Positions 8,219 through 16,473 of a stretch of DNA of 64,000 bases are shown one piece after another. How positions within the stretch are numbered: position 1 is the first letter of the stretch; every line of letters begins with the position of its first letter. The DNA lies in assembly GCF_038235435.1 (NCBI RefSeq), contig NZ_CP151275.1, forward strand, positions 434,001-498,000, given 5' to 3'. The translations under genes were made by a program, and so were the position numbers. The notes beneath the pieces were generated by a model, which was not told the origin of the DNA, ran no database searches, and saw nothing but the letters and a program-made list of their open reading frames with translations. Source of the stretch: Niveibacterium sp. SC-1. Lineage in GTDB: Bacteria > Pseudomonadota > Gammaproteobacteria > Burkholderiales > Rhodocyclaceae.

Positions 8219-8920
8219 TCAGGGCACTTCGGACCAGCGCATGCGTGACTCCACCCGCGCCGCATGGGCGGCGAGGCGCGGGCCGAAGCTCTTCTCGTAC
8301 TTGCGGGGGTTGGGCAGCATCACCGCGAGACGTGCAGCCTGGCCGGCATTGAGGTTGGCCGCGGGGATACCGTAGTAGCGGCGCGCGGCGGCCTCGGCAC
8401 CGAAGATGCCATTGCCCCACTCGACCACGTTCAGGTAGACCTCGAGGATGCGTCGCTTGTCCCACAGGGTCTCGATCATCACGGTGATCAGCGCCTCCTC
8501 GGCCTTGCGCACGTAGCTGCGCGTGGGCGAGAGGAAGAGGTTCTTGGCGAGCTGCTGGCTGATGGTGGAGCCGCCGCGGATCGGCTTGCCGCGCGCGGCC
8601 AGCTTCTCGTTCTTTTCCAGCGCCTTCTGCATCGCTTCCCAGTCGAAGCCGTCGTGGTCGACGAAGCCGTCGTCCTCGGCGGCGATCACCGCGCGCTTGA
8701 GCTGTACCGAGATCTTTCCGTAGGACACCCACTCATGCTTGAGCTCCGCGGCCGGATCCTTTTCACGCAGCTCGGACAGGCGCAAGGACATGAAGCTCGT
8801 CTTGCCCGGATCGATCCAGCGCCAGGCCAGCACATGGCCGAAGACCCACAGCTGGTAGGCGAGGAAGAGCAGGACCAGCCAGAAGAGGATGCGCTTGGTC
8901 CAGAACCAGACCCGCTTCAT
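8219..8920 (-). CDS. mtgA: Monofunctional biosynthetic peptidoglycan transglycosylase
   Basis: A 233-residue glycosyltransferase-51 enzyme that polymerises lipid II into glycan strands at the inner membrane. It has an N-terminal membrane anchor (ILFWLVLLFLAYQLWVFGHV). Then come the catalytic motif AAEDDGFVDHDGFDW, the GGSTISQQLAKNLFL motif, RKAEEALITVMIETLWDKRRILEVYLN and VEWGNGIFGAEAAARRYYG. All five GT51 motifs are present and no transpeptidase domain follows. The ATG overlaps the aroE stop by four bases, indicating translational coupling in the leftward aroE-mtgA operon. Confidence 0.96.
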   Translation of the reverse strand: MKRVWFWTKRILFWLVLLFLAYQLWVFGHVLAWRWIDPGKTSFMSLRLSELREKDPAAELKHEWVSYGKISVQLKRAVIAAEDDGFVDHDGFDWEAMQKALEKNEKLAARGKPIRGGSTISQQLAKNLFLSPTRSYVRKAEEALITVMIETLWDKRRILEVYLNVVEWGNGIFGAEAAARRYYGIPAANLNAGQAARLAVMLPNPRKYEKSFGPRLAAHAARVESRMRWSEVP

Positions 8921-9774
8921 GAGGCGGCGAGCATGTCGCGCAGGGCCTGGCGAACCGGCGCCGTGTCCGGCCGCACGCCGCGCCAGAGCGTGAAGCTCTC
9001 CGCCGCCTGCTCGACCAGCATGCCCAGCCCGTCGGCGAGACGGTTCGCACCGAGCGCGCGTGCAGCGGTGAGGAAGGCGGTCTCGGTCTTGCCGTACATC
9101 ATGTCGTAGGCCAGCGCACCCGCCGCATAGACGCCCGCCGGCAGCGGCGGCGCTGCGTCGGAGAGCGAGGCCGAGGTGGCGTTGATGACGAGATCGAAGC
9201 TGCCCTGCAGGCTGTCGAAACCTGCGGCGTTGATCGGCCCTGCGTCGGAGAAACGGATCGCCAGCTCCTCGGCTTTTGCGCGCGTGCGGTTGGCGACCAC
9301 CAGCTCGCACGGCCCCGCTTCGAGCAGCGGCAGGATCGCCCCACGCGCCGCGCCACCGGCACCGAGCAGGAGCACGCGGCGTCCCGCGATCGGTGCGCCC
9401 AGCCAGGCGAGATCGCGCACCAGTCCGATGCCATCCGTATTGTCGGCATGGATGCCGGCCTCGGAGATGAGCAGCGTGTTCGCCGCGCCGGCCGCCTCGG
9501 CGCGCGCCGAGCGCGTATCCGCGAGTGCGAAGGCTTCGAGCTTGAAAGGCACCGTCACGTTGGCGCCGCGCCCGCCCGCCGCGCGAAAGTCCGCCACCGC
9601 CTGCGCGAAGCCGGCTATGGGCGCGAGCAGCGCTTCATAGCGCATCGCCTGCGCCGCTGCCTCGGCGAAGCGGGCGTGGATGAAGGGGGACTTGCTGTGG
9701 GCGATCGGGTTGCCGAAGACGGCGTAGCGGTCGAATGCGGGGTCGAGCGCAGGAGCGGGAGCTTGGTCGGGCAT
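8917..9774 (-). CDS. aroE: Shikimate dehydrogenase (NADP+)
   Basis: A 285-residue enzyme reducing 3-dehydroshikimate to shikimate in aromatic amino acid synthesis. Shikimate-binding motifs are FGNPIAHSKSPFIHARFAE and GANVTVPFKLEAF (catalytic Lys), with NTDGIG further on. The dinucleotide fold begins LLLGAGGAARGAILPL, and the NADP-type NRTRAKAEEL follows. The C-terminus has DGLGMLVEQAAESF. It overlaps mtgA by four bases and is preceded by the TonB-like gene 37 bases upstream, all leftward. Confidence 0.97.
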   Translation of the reverse strand: MPDQAPAPALDPAFDRYAVFGNPIAHSKSPFIHARFAEAAAQAMRYEALLAPIAGFAQAVADFRAAGGRGANVTVPFKLEAFALADTRSARAEAAGAANTLLISEAGIHADNTDGIGLVRDLAWLGAPIAGRRVLLLGAGGAARGAILPLLEAGPCELVVANRTRAKAEELAIRFSDAGPINAAGFDSLQGSFDLVINATSASLSDAAPPLPAGVYAAGALAYDMMYGKTETAFLTAARALGANRLADGLGMLVEQAAESFTLWRGVRPDTAPVRQALRDMLAAS

Positions 9775-9811
9775 GGCGGATTGTTGCTTGAGTGCGCCCG
9801 GGCGTGGGCAG

Positions 9812-10831
9812 CTACTTGGCTTCCAGCGTCTCGGCGCCGGTAAAGGTCCAGGTGCGGGTGATCGACAGGATGTCGGTGTCCTTGCGGATGTCCGGCGGGA
9901 AGGCGGCGTAGGGCTCGGCCAGGCGGACGATGCGGATCGCGGCTTCGTCCAGTTCCCGGTGGCCGGAGGAGCGCTTGACGTCCACGGTCTCGACACTGCC
10001 GTCGGCGCGGATTTCCACCGTCAGGAGCAGGCTGCCGTAGACCTTGCCGCGGCTTGAACGCGGGAAGTTGAGCGTGCCTACGCGTTCGATCTTCTGACGC
10101 CAGTCTTCGACGTAGCGGGCAAAGCGGTATTCGGCGGCGCGCGTGCCGACGAAGGACTTGCGCGGGCGCTGGTTGTACTCGCGCAACTGCTTGTCGATGA
10201 TCGCTTCCTGGCGGGCGATCGCGCGGGCGTTCTCGACGAGATCCGTCCCCTGCACCTCGGCCTGTTCTTCTGTGGCTTCCTTCTGCGTCGGCGCGGTATT
10301 CGCGGGTCGCGGCTTCTTCGACTGGGTCAGCAGTTCGCGCTGGCGCGCTTCGAGTTCCTGCACGCGCTTCTGCTGCTGGACGAGAGCGTCGCCTTCGCGC
10401 TCCACGTCCTGCGGCGGCAGCGGGGTGCTCGCCTTGAGTTTCTCGACGGTGTTGCCGCCGGCATCAAGGTTGGCCTGGGCCAGCACCTGCGCGTCGCGTG
10501 GCGCGTGGGCATGCTTGGAATTGACGAGCACGACTTCCAGGCCCTTGTCGTTCTGCCGCTTGCCGTTGTTGCCGGGCAGGACGAAATGCAGGGCCAGCGC
10601 GACCGCATGGGCGAGGATGGAGACCGCAACCGCGGTCCACAGCACGTTCTCGCTACCGATCCGGCGTCCGGGCGGCGGCAGGCGCAGGCGCCGTTTCTTG
10701 CCCGGCGTGGCCTCGGCCGGCTTGGGCGCAGGCGGCTTGGCTGCGGCGGGCTTGGGTGCCACGGGCTTCACGGCAGCAGGCCGCGGCTTGGCGGCCGGAA
10801 CATGACGGGGTGATTGGGCGGGCGCGTTCAT
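9812..10831 (-). CDS. TonB family energy-transducing protein
   Basis: A 339-residue TonB-like protein that would carry proton-motive energy from ExbB/ExbD to outer-membrane receptors. The N-terminal 55 residues are rich in Ala, Pro and Lys, followed by the single membrane segment ENVLWTAVAVSILAHAVALA. A Gln/Glu-rich coiled region follows. The C-terminal TonB domain (about residues 245-335) contains GKVYGSLLLTVEIRADGSV and LDEAAIRIVRLAEPYAAFPP. The Pro-rich region is unusually placed before the membrane segment. exbBD are not nearby. It precedes aroE-mtgA in the same orientation. Confidence 0.88.
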   Translation of the reverse strand: MNAPAQSPRHVPAAKPRPAAVKPVAPKPAAAKPPAPKPAEATPGKKRRLRLPPPGRRIGSENVLWTAVAVSILAHAVALALHFVLPGNNGKRQNDKGLEVVLVNSKHAHAPRDAQVLAQANLDAGGNTVEKLKASTPLPPQDVEREGDALVQQQKRVQELEARQRELLTQSKKPRPANTAPTQKEATEEQAEVQGTDLVENARAIARQEAIIDKQLREYNQRPRKSFVGTRAAEYRFARYVEDWRQKIERVGTLNFPRSSRGKVYGSLLLTVEIRADGSVETVDVKRSSGHRELDEAAIRIVRLAEPYAAFPPDIRKDTDILSITRTWTFTGAETLEAK

Positions 10832-10854
10832 CGGGGCGGGAGTTTAACCGCAGC

Positions 10855-12759
10855 TCAATCGGCTGCGGCGGCTTCCGGATCAACGGGCGCTGCATCGGCG
10901 CCGAGGGTCGCGAGGTAGCGCAGTTTCGCCTCGATCGCGAGGTCGTCGAAGCCTTCCACCGCGAGGCGCAGGCGTGCTCCTGGCTGTTCCGGCGGTACCG
11001 AAGGCACGCGCAGGATCAACGGGATTTCGTCGAGCCGGCAGAGGTTCTCGCGGATCAGGTGCGCCTGCACTTCCTCGCGCTTGTCCTGGCGCAGCCAGCG
11101 CAGGCACCAGTAGCGTTCCATCTGGCGCTGATAATCAGCGTAGGCGGCGTAGGTGATCTCGAAGTCGTTCATCGCCGCGGCGAGCTCGGCCGAGCCGCGC
11201 GCGAAGGGCGGCGCCTCGCCGCGCGCAAGGGCGATCAGCTGGCGCTGGTTGATCAGGTCCACATGCCGGCGCAGCGGTGAGCTGGACCAGGCATAGCAGT
11301 CCACGCCCAGGCCGTCGTGGGGCGCGGCGGCGGTGGTCATGCGGACCCGGCCGCCGGTCTGGGCGCGGTAGATCGCCGGGATGCCGGCCTCATGCAGCTG
11401 GCGGCCCCAGGTGCTGTTGGCGAGGATCATCAACTCGGCCACCAGCTTGTCTAGCGGCGAGCCACGCTGGCGCCGGACGATGCGCACGAAGCCCGGACCG
11501 TCTTCGGTCTGTGCATCCCAGTCGACGTAGAAATTGAAGTCGAAGCTCGCCTGGTTGGCGGAGGGCTTGCCGCGGCCGGCTTCCAGCACCGTGGCGAACT
11601 CCCACAGCAGCTTGAGTTCGTCGCGCCAGGGGAAGTCGGGCAGCTCGCCGGCCAGGGTCTCGGCATTGAAGACGGGCTCGATGTCGTGATGGCGCAGGTT
11701 GGCGACTACCGGCACGCGCTCCAGGCGCGTCTCATGGCCGAGGATGCGCAGGTCGCTCGCCACATCGAAGTACAACGAAAGCGCGGGGCAGTCGCGTCCG
11801 GCTTCCAGCGTGAAGCGGCCGACCACGCTGTCGGGCAGCATGGTGATCTTGTCGCCGGGCATGTAGACCGTGGAAAGACGTCGGCGCGCGATCGCGTCCA
11901 GCGCGGAGCCGGTGGTGATGCCCAGGCCCGGGGCCGCGATGTGGATGCCGATACGCCAGCCGCCGCCTTCGCGCGGCTGCACCGAGAGCGCGTCGTCGAT
12001 CTCGGTCGTTGTGGCGTCGTCGATCGAGAAGGCGCGCACCGGTGCGAGCGGCAGTTCGCCCTCGGGGTCGGGTACCGCCAGATCGGGAAAGCCCGTGCCG
12101 TCCGGGAAGTGCTCCGAGAGGAAGCGCGCGCGGTGATAGGCATAGGCCGAATCGAAGGCGCCGCAGGCGAGCAGCAGCTGGGGCAGGGACTTGCCGCTCT
12201 GTTCCAGTGCGAGCTCGACCGCCTTGGTTTCCTGGCGGTTGCGGTCCGGCTTGGTGAGGAGCTGCGGCAGGATCGCGTTAACTTCGTCCGGCAGTCGGCC
12301 GGCCACGAGTTCTGCCGCGATGCGCTCGACCTGCTCCTGCTGCAGGCGCTTTTTCTCCGCGCCGGCCAGGGCGGCCTGCAGGATTTCTGCGGGCGCCTTG
12401 CGATAGCGGCCGCGGCCCTTGCGGTGGAACCACATGGGCACTGAGTGCAGCTTGAACAGGAGGGCGGTGGATTCGACCGCGGACGGCGGATGCCCGTAGT
12501 ACTCCTGCGCGAGTTCGGTGAAGGCGAACTCCGCGTCGCCACAGACTTCGTAGAGAAAGTCGGTTTCCAGGCCGGCCGATTCAGTCTCGGCGCGGCTCAT
12601 CATCTCGCCGGGTGAAGGGGCGTCAAAGCGCAGCAGCACGTTGGCGCTCTTCAACTTGAGCCGCTTGCCATGCGGGGTCTCGACCTGCAGGGAAGCTTCG
12701 GACTGGTTCAGGATCGTCCCGGCCTTGAAGGCCCCGTCCTCTTCGAACAACACATGCAT
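10855..12759 (-). CDS. RNB-domain ribonuclease (RNase II family)
   Basis: A 634-residue exoribonuclease-like protein with the RNB catalytic domain. The acidic active-site motif FSIDDATTTEIDDALS lies at about residues 244-259 with several conserved Asp. Other RNB motifs are IGIHIAAPGLGI, STVYMPGDKITMLP and a later YAWSSSPLRRHVDLINQRQL. The N-terminus (MHVLFEEDGAFKAGTIL) differs from E. coli RNase II cold-shock domains, and the C-terminal S1 region is short. The ATG at 12759 is preferred to an in-frame TTG at 12780 because related proteins start at this motif. It is shorter than RNase R, so RNase II-like processing is more likely. Confidence 0.9.
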   Translation of the reverse strand: MHVLFEEDGAFKAGTILNQSEASLQVETPHGKRLKLKSANVLLRFDAPSPGEMMSRAETESAGLETDFLYEVCGDAEFAFTELAQEYYGHPPSAVESTALLFKLHSVPMWFHRKGRGRYRKAPAEILQAALAGAEKKRLQQEQVERIAAELVAGRLPDEVNAILPQLLTKPDRNRQETKAVELALEQSGKSLPQLLLACGAFDSAYAYHRARFLSEHFPDGTGFPDLAVPDPEGELPLAPVRAFSIDDATTTEIDDALSVQPREGGGWRIGIHIAAPGLGITTGSALDAIARRRLSTVYMPGDKITMLPDSVVGRFTLEAGRDCPALSLYFDVASDLRILGHETRLERVPVVANLRHHDIEPVFNAETLAGELPDFPWRDELKLLWEFATVLEAGRGKPSANQASFDFNFYVDWDAQTEDGPGFVRIVRRQRGSPLDKLVAELMILANSTWGRQLHEAGIPAIYRAQTGGRVRMTTAAAPHDGLGVDCYAWSSSPLRRHVDLINQRQLIALARGEAPPFARGSAELAAAMNDFEITYAAYADYQRQMERYWCLRWLRQDKREEVQAHLIRENLCRLDEIPLILRVPSVPPEQPGARLRLAVEGFDDLAIEAKLRYLATLGADAAPVDPEAAAAD

Positions 12760-12783
12760 GGCGCGACCGCGGAAAAGCAAACC

Positions 12784-12798
12784 GCCGATTATATCGGC
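12784..12798 (-). promoter_or_regulatory. Palindrome containing a TATAAT -10 element before the RNase II-like gene
   Basis: GCCGAT-TAT-ATCGGC is a 6-base inverted repeat, and on the minus strand it includes a perfect TATAAT about 30 bases before the ATG. No good -35 hexamer is seen at 17 bases, so an activator or an extended promoter may be needed. A repressor binding this palindrome would block the promoter; no regulator is assigned. Confidence 0.35.
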
Positions 12799-12844
12799 CG
12801 CGCCCGCTGCGCGGACCTTCGCCGGACATGCGGTGGCAGGCGCC

Positions 12845-13717
12845 TTAACGTCGCCGGAAGGTGTCCCAGGAATAGACGGCGAGCCCGACCCAGATGCAGG
12901 CGAAGCTCCAGAGCTCGCCCGGCGCTAGCGCCTCGCCCAGCACCAGGATCGCGCAGAGGAACTGCAGGGTCGGCGCGAGGTACTGCGCGAGCCCCAGGGT
13001 GGAGAGCGGCAGCCGACGGGCGCCGGTGGCGAAGAGGGCGAGCGGCACGGTCGTGATCAGCCCGGCGGCCGGCAGCATGAGCCAGTGCAGGGCGTCGGCC
13101 GGTGGATGCTGTACGCCATTGCTCGCGGCCCATAGCAGGTAGCCGATGGCGATCGGCAGGGCGATCACGGTCTCGATGAAGAGCCCGTTCACCGCGTCGA
13201 TCGGCGCCTGTTTGCGCAGCAGCCCGTAGGCGCCGAAGGTGCCGGCCACGGCCAGCGCGATCCAGGGCAGATGGCCCAGGGTCAGCACCCGCCCGGCTAC
13301 GCCGACGCAGGCCATGGCGACGGCCAGCCATTGCAGCGGACGCAGCCGCTCGCGCAGCACCAGGGCGCCCAGCGCCACGTTGAGCAGGGGATTGATGAAG
13401 TAGCCCAGGCTGGCCTCCACCGTGCGCCCATGCACCACCGCCCACACGTAGAGCAGCCAGTTGCCGCCGGTACACAGCGTGGTGATGCAGAGCAGGCCGA
13501 GCAGGCGCGGCGAACGCAGGGCGGTTCGCACGCCGCCGAAGCCCTGGCTCAGGGCGAGCCAGCCGGCCAGCAGGGGTACCGACCAGAGCACCCGCTGGGA
13601 GACGATCTCCGCTGCGGACATCCAGCCCAGCGCCTTGAAGAAGATTGGCGAGAGGCCCCAGATGAAGAAGGCGGACAGCGCAGCCGCGAGCCCGCGCCGG
13701 TCCAGCCCGGCGTTCAA
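12845..13717 (-). CDS. rarD: EamA-family transporter RarD
   Basis: A 290-residue protein with about ten membrane helices and two EamA repeats. The N-terminus reads AALSAFFIWGLSPIFFKALGW, followed by SAAEIVSQRVLWSVPLL, a typical RarD signature; YFINPLLNVALGALVLRERL ends the first repeat. The only start that keeps the first helix is a TTG at 13717. It overlaps the stop of the esterase gene (TTGA), so translation is probably coupled. RarD-like proteins are associated with chloramphenicol tolerance in some bacteria, but the substrate here is unknown. Confidence 0.9.
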   Translation of the reverse strand: MNAGLDRRGLAAALSAFFIWGLSPIFFKALGWMSAAEIVSQRVLWSVPLLAGWLALSQGFGGVRTALRSPRLLGLLCITTLCTGGNWLLYVWAVVHGRTVEASLGYFINPLLNVALGALVLRERLRPLQWLAVAMACVGVAGRVLTLGHLPWIALAVAGTFGAYGLLRKQAPIDAVNGLFIETVIALPIAIGYLLWAASNGVQHPPADALHWLMLPAAGLITTVPLALFATGARRLPLSTLGLAQYLAPTLQFLCAILVLGEALAPGELWSFACIWVGLAVYSWDTFRRR

Positions 13718-14295
13718 GCGATCAGGCCCGCGAAGCGCAGCACCTCGTCGAGGTAGTCGTCCCAGCGGGTGAAGCTGTGGTCGCCGCCGGGCAGCACCGT
13801 CTGGCGGGCGCCGGCGAAATGGGCGACGGCGATGCGCGTATCGAGCACCTCATCCTCCTCTTCAGCCAGCAGCCAGAAGCGCTGCGGTTGGCTGGGCGGC
13901 CCGACCCGCATGGCTTCAATCTGCGCCACATGGTCGGTAGTGAAGCTGAAGCGCTCGCCGGTGTAGAGGTTCTCGTGCTCGCCGACGAAGGGGCGGCTGT
14001 CGAAGCCGGGATGGAAGACCGCCGGATTGACCAGCACGGCCCGCAGATCGTGCTTTTCCGCTAGGTGCGTCGCGTAGTAGCCGCCCAGCGAACTGCCGAC
14101 CAGGGTGACTGGACCCGGCGCACGCGCTATTGCCGTCTCGATCTGGGCGATGGCGGCATCCGGCACCGGCGACAAGGCCTCGCACCAGATGGCTTCGGCG
14201 ACACCATGTTGCCGTGCGCGGGCGATCAGGGCTTGCGCCTTGGAGGAGGCCGGCGCGGAGCGGAAGCCGTGGAGGTAGAGCAGCGATGAGGACAT
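13714..14295 (-). CDS. YqiA-type alpha/beta-hydrolase esterase
   Basis: A 193-residue small esterase of the YqiA/UPF0227 group. The N-terminal LLYLHGFRSAPASSKA holds the oxyanion His-Gly. The nucleophile motif GSSLGGYYAT gives Ser69, and a C-terminal GGDHSF supplies the catalytic His. EEEDEVLDTR probably carries the acid residue. Its stop codon overlaps the TTG start of rarD. It lies between uppP (11 bases upstream) and rarD in the same leftward direction. The natural substrate is not known for this family. Confidence 0.9.
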   Translation of the reverse strand: MSSSLLYLHGFRSAPASSKAQALIARARQHGVAEAIWCEALSPVPDAAIAQIETAIARAPGPVTLVGSSLGGYYATHLAEKHDLRAVLVNPAVFHPGFDSRPFVGEHENLYTGERFSFTTDHVAQIEAMRVGPPSQPQRFWLLAEEEDEVLDTRIAVAHFAGARQTVLPGGDHSFTRWDDYLDEVLRFAGLIA

Positions 14296-14306
14296 GGGAC
14301 GGGAGC

Positions 14307-15140
14307 TTAAGCCAGTGCCGGCTCGCTCCAGTTGACCCAACCGAAGTACCAGGAGGCGAGCACGATCAGGCCGAAGGCGATGCGATACCAGGCGAAGGGC
14401 GTGAAGGCGTGCTTGGAGACGAAGCCGAGCATGAAACGCACGGTGGCGAGCGCTGCGAGGAAGGCCGCGACGAAGCCGATCGCAATCAGGCCCAGGCTGT
14501 CGAAGGCGAGGTCCGCGCGGCTCTTGTACAGGTCATAGACCGTGGCCGCGAGCATGGTCGGCATCGCGAGGAAGAAGGAGAACTGCGTCGCCGTCTCGCG
14601 CGAGAGGCCGCAGAACATGCCGCCGATGATGGTCGCACCCGAGCGCGAGGTGCCGGGGATCATCGCCAGCGCCTGGCAGAAGCCGACCTTGAGCGCATCG
14701 AGCGGGCCGATCTCGTCGAGCGTGTGCATGCGTGCCGAATGCTCGCGGCGCTCGGCCCAGAGGATGACGAAGCCGCCGACGATGAGCATGGTCGCCACCG
14801 TGATCGGGTTGAAAAGCAAGGTCTTGATCTGGTGGTGGAAGGCCAGCCCCAGCACCATGGCCGGCAGGAAGGCGGCGATCACGTTGATCGCGAGCCGGTT
14901 GGCGAGCGGGTCGCGGCCCAGACCGGTGATGACTTGCGTGATGCGTTGGCGGTAGATGCTGACCACCGCGATGACTGCGCCAAGCTGGATCGCGATCGCG
15001 AAAACCTTGGCGCGGGCGTCGTTGAAGTTGAGCAGATCCTCCGCAATGATCAGGTGGCCGGTGGAGGAGACGGGCAGGAATTCGGTAAGACCTTCCAGGA
15101 TGCCGAGGATGACGGCCTTGATGACCAGCAGGGTTTCCAT
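14307..15140 (-). CDS. uppP: Undecaprenyl-diphosphatase UppP/BacA
   Basis: A 277-residue membrane enzyme that dephosphorylates undecaprenyl diphosphate so the lipid carrier for cell-wall synthesis can be reused; overproduction gives bacitracin resistance in E. coli. Catalytic motifs are visible: [18 protein letters not shown] near residues 16-33 and [16 protein letters not shown] near residue 160. Several membrane helices follow, and the length is typical. A TATAAT on the minus strand at 15171-15176 is a plausible -10 element. The esterase and rarD genes follow closely downstream. Confidence 0.97.
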   Translation of the reverse strand: METLLVIKAVILGILEGLTEFLPVSSTGHLIIAEDLLNFNDARAKVFAIAIQLGAVIAVVSIYRQRITQVITGLGRDPLANRLAINVIAAFLPAMVLGLAFHHQIKTLLFNPITVATMLIVGGFVILWAERREHSARMHTLDEIGPLDALKVGFCQALAMIPGTSRSGATIIGGMFCGLSRETATQFSFFLAMPTMLAATVYDLYKSRADLAFDSLGLIAIGFVAAFLAALATVRFMLGFVSKHAFTPFAWYRIAFGLIVLASWYFGWVNWSEPALA

Positions 15141-15170
15141 TCAGGACGCTCGCGGGGGTGGGGAGCGCCA

Positions 15171-15176
15171 ATTATA
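15171..15176 (-). promoter_or_regulatory. Candidate -10 element for uppP
   Basis: The minus strand reads TATAAT, 31 bases before the uppP ATG. The region at the -35 distance is A/T-rich but has no clear TTGACA, so this is only a candidate. Confidence 0.35.
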
Positions 15177-15274
15177 CGTGCTGCACTGCAGCGAAAAATT
15201 AAGCCGGACTTGGCCCGGCCCCCCCGCTGCGGCGCCTGCGTGACGTCCTGCGCAGTACGCCGCGCTCGCGCCGT

Positions 15275-15640
15275 TCAGACCGCCGCGGAAACGCGATGCA
15301 GCGCGCGCTCGGCGGCGAGCACATGTTCGGCGTTGAGCGAGCGGATCGGGATGCTCGTTTCCCGCGGAATCGCCCCGGCCATCTGCAGCGAGAGGTAGCG
15401 CAGGCAGCTCACCCGCAGGAAGGAGCTGAAGTTGGCGACGTCACCCTGGGCGTCGTTGAGTTCGTCGTAGAGCCGGGTGATGAGTTGCGGCACGGAGAGC
15501 GCGTCGCGCTGGCCGATGTCTTCGAGCACGCGCCAGAAGAGGTTCTCCAGCCGGATGGAGGTGGACACGCCATGCAGCCGCAGGGAGCGCGCACGGGTCT
15601 GGTACAGCGCGGGGTCGGCCCCGATGAAGACTTGGCACAT
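15275..15640 (-). CDS. Ribbon-helix-helix (RHH_4) domain protein
   Basis: A 121-residue protein resembling the RHH_4 family of putative DNA-binding regulators. The core segment RSLRLHGVSTSIRLENLFWR fits the ribbon strand and first helix. It continues VLEDIGQRDALSVPQLITRLYDEL, and a C-terminal NFSSFLRVSCLRYLSLQ is characteristic. No target or partner is evident. It stands alone between uppP and a DJ-1-like gene, both in the same leftward orientation but with gaps of 134 and 59 bases. Function is inferred from the fold family only. Confidence 0.8.
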   Translation of the reverse strand: MCQVFIGADPALYQTRARSLRLHGVSTSIRLENLFWRVLEDIGQRDALSVPQLITRLYDELNDAQGDVANFSSFLRVSCLRYLSLQMAGAIPRETSIPIRSLNAEHVLAAERALHRVSAAV

Positions 15641-15699
15641 GGGTAGAACTCCGGAGACCGGACCGCCGGCTGCGGCCCGGATTCCGGTTATAGCGCGAA

Positions 15700-16278
15700 T
15701 CAGTGGCTGATGCGTGTGCCCAATACCGCGAGGAACTGGCTGATCCAGGCCGGATGCGCCGGCCAGGCCGGGGCGGTGACCAGGTTGCCATCGGTCACGG
15801 CCTGGTCGACCGGGATCTCGGCGTACTTGCCATCGGCCAGCTCCACCTCCGGACGGCAGGCCGGGTAGGCCGAACAGGTGCGACCTTCGAGCACGCGGGC
15901 GGCGGCCAGCAACTGGGCACCGTGGCAGATCGCGGCGACCGGCTTGTTGTGCTTGAAGAAGTGCTGGGTGATCGCGATGACCTGCGGGTTCAGGCGCAGG
16001 TATTCCGGAGCACGGCCGCCGGGAATCACCAGCGCGTCGTAGTCCTCGGCCTTGACGTCGGCGAAGCTCGCGTTGAGCGCGAAGTTGTGGCCGCGTTTCT
16101 CGCTGTAGGTCTGGTCGCCTTCGAAATCGTGGATGGCGGTGGCGATGCTCTGGCCGGCCTTCTTGTCCGGGCAGACGGCGTGCACCGTATGGCCCACGGC
16201 GAGCAGTGCCTGGAAGGGCACCATGATTTCGTAGTCCTCACCAAAGTCGCCGACCAGCATCAGGATCTTCTTGCCCAT
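15700..16278 (-). CDS. DJ-1/PfpI family protein
   Basis: A 192-residue class I glutamine amidotransferase-like protein of the DJ-1/PfpI superfamily. The nucleophile elbow [10 protein letters not shown] gives Cys118, followed by the usual His (CHG). An Asp/Glu triad partner is likely at DFGEDYE near residue 14. [12 protein letters not shown] is another family block. The ATG at 16278 follows AGGAGACAAG, a good ribosome-binding site. Members act as proteases, glyoxalases or stress chaperones, and sequence alone does not decide. It is a single gene flanked by short spacers. Confidence 0.9.
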   Translation of the reverse strand: MGKKILMLVGDFGEDYEIMVPFQALLAVGHTVHAVCPDKKAGQSIATAIHDFEGDQTYSEKRGHNFALNASFADVKAEDYDALVIPGGRAPEYLRLNPQVIAITQHFFKHNKPVAAICHGAQLLAAARVLEGRTCSAYPACRPEVELADGKYAEIPVDQAVTDGNLVTAPAWPAHPAWISQFLAVLGTRISH

Positions 16279-16473
16279 GTCTTGTCTCCTCTCTCGGGGT
16301 GGGAAGGCCGGATCTCCGGCCGGAGCTGCGATGCTGCGCCGGGTATGTGGCAGGCAGGTGTTAACCGCATACAGCGGCCGGGGCCGCTGCATGCGAGACG
16401 AGTGAGGCGGCCGGGGTGCGACGGGGATGGGGATGTGCACCCCGGCCTGACGGAGCGACGAGCGTCGCTCCGT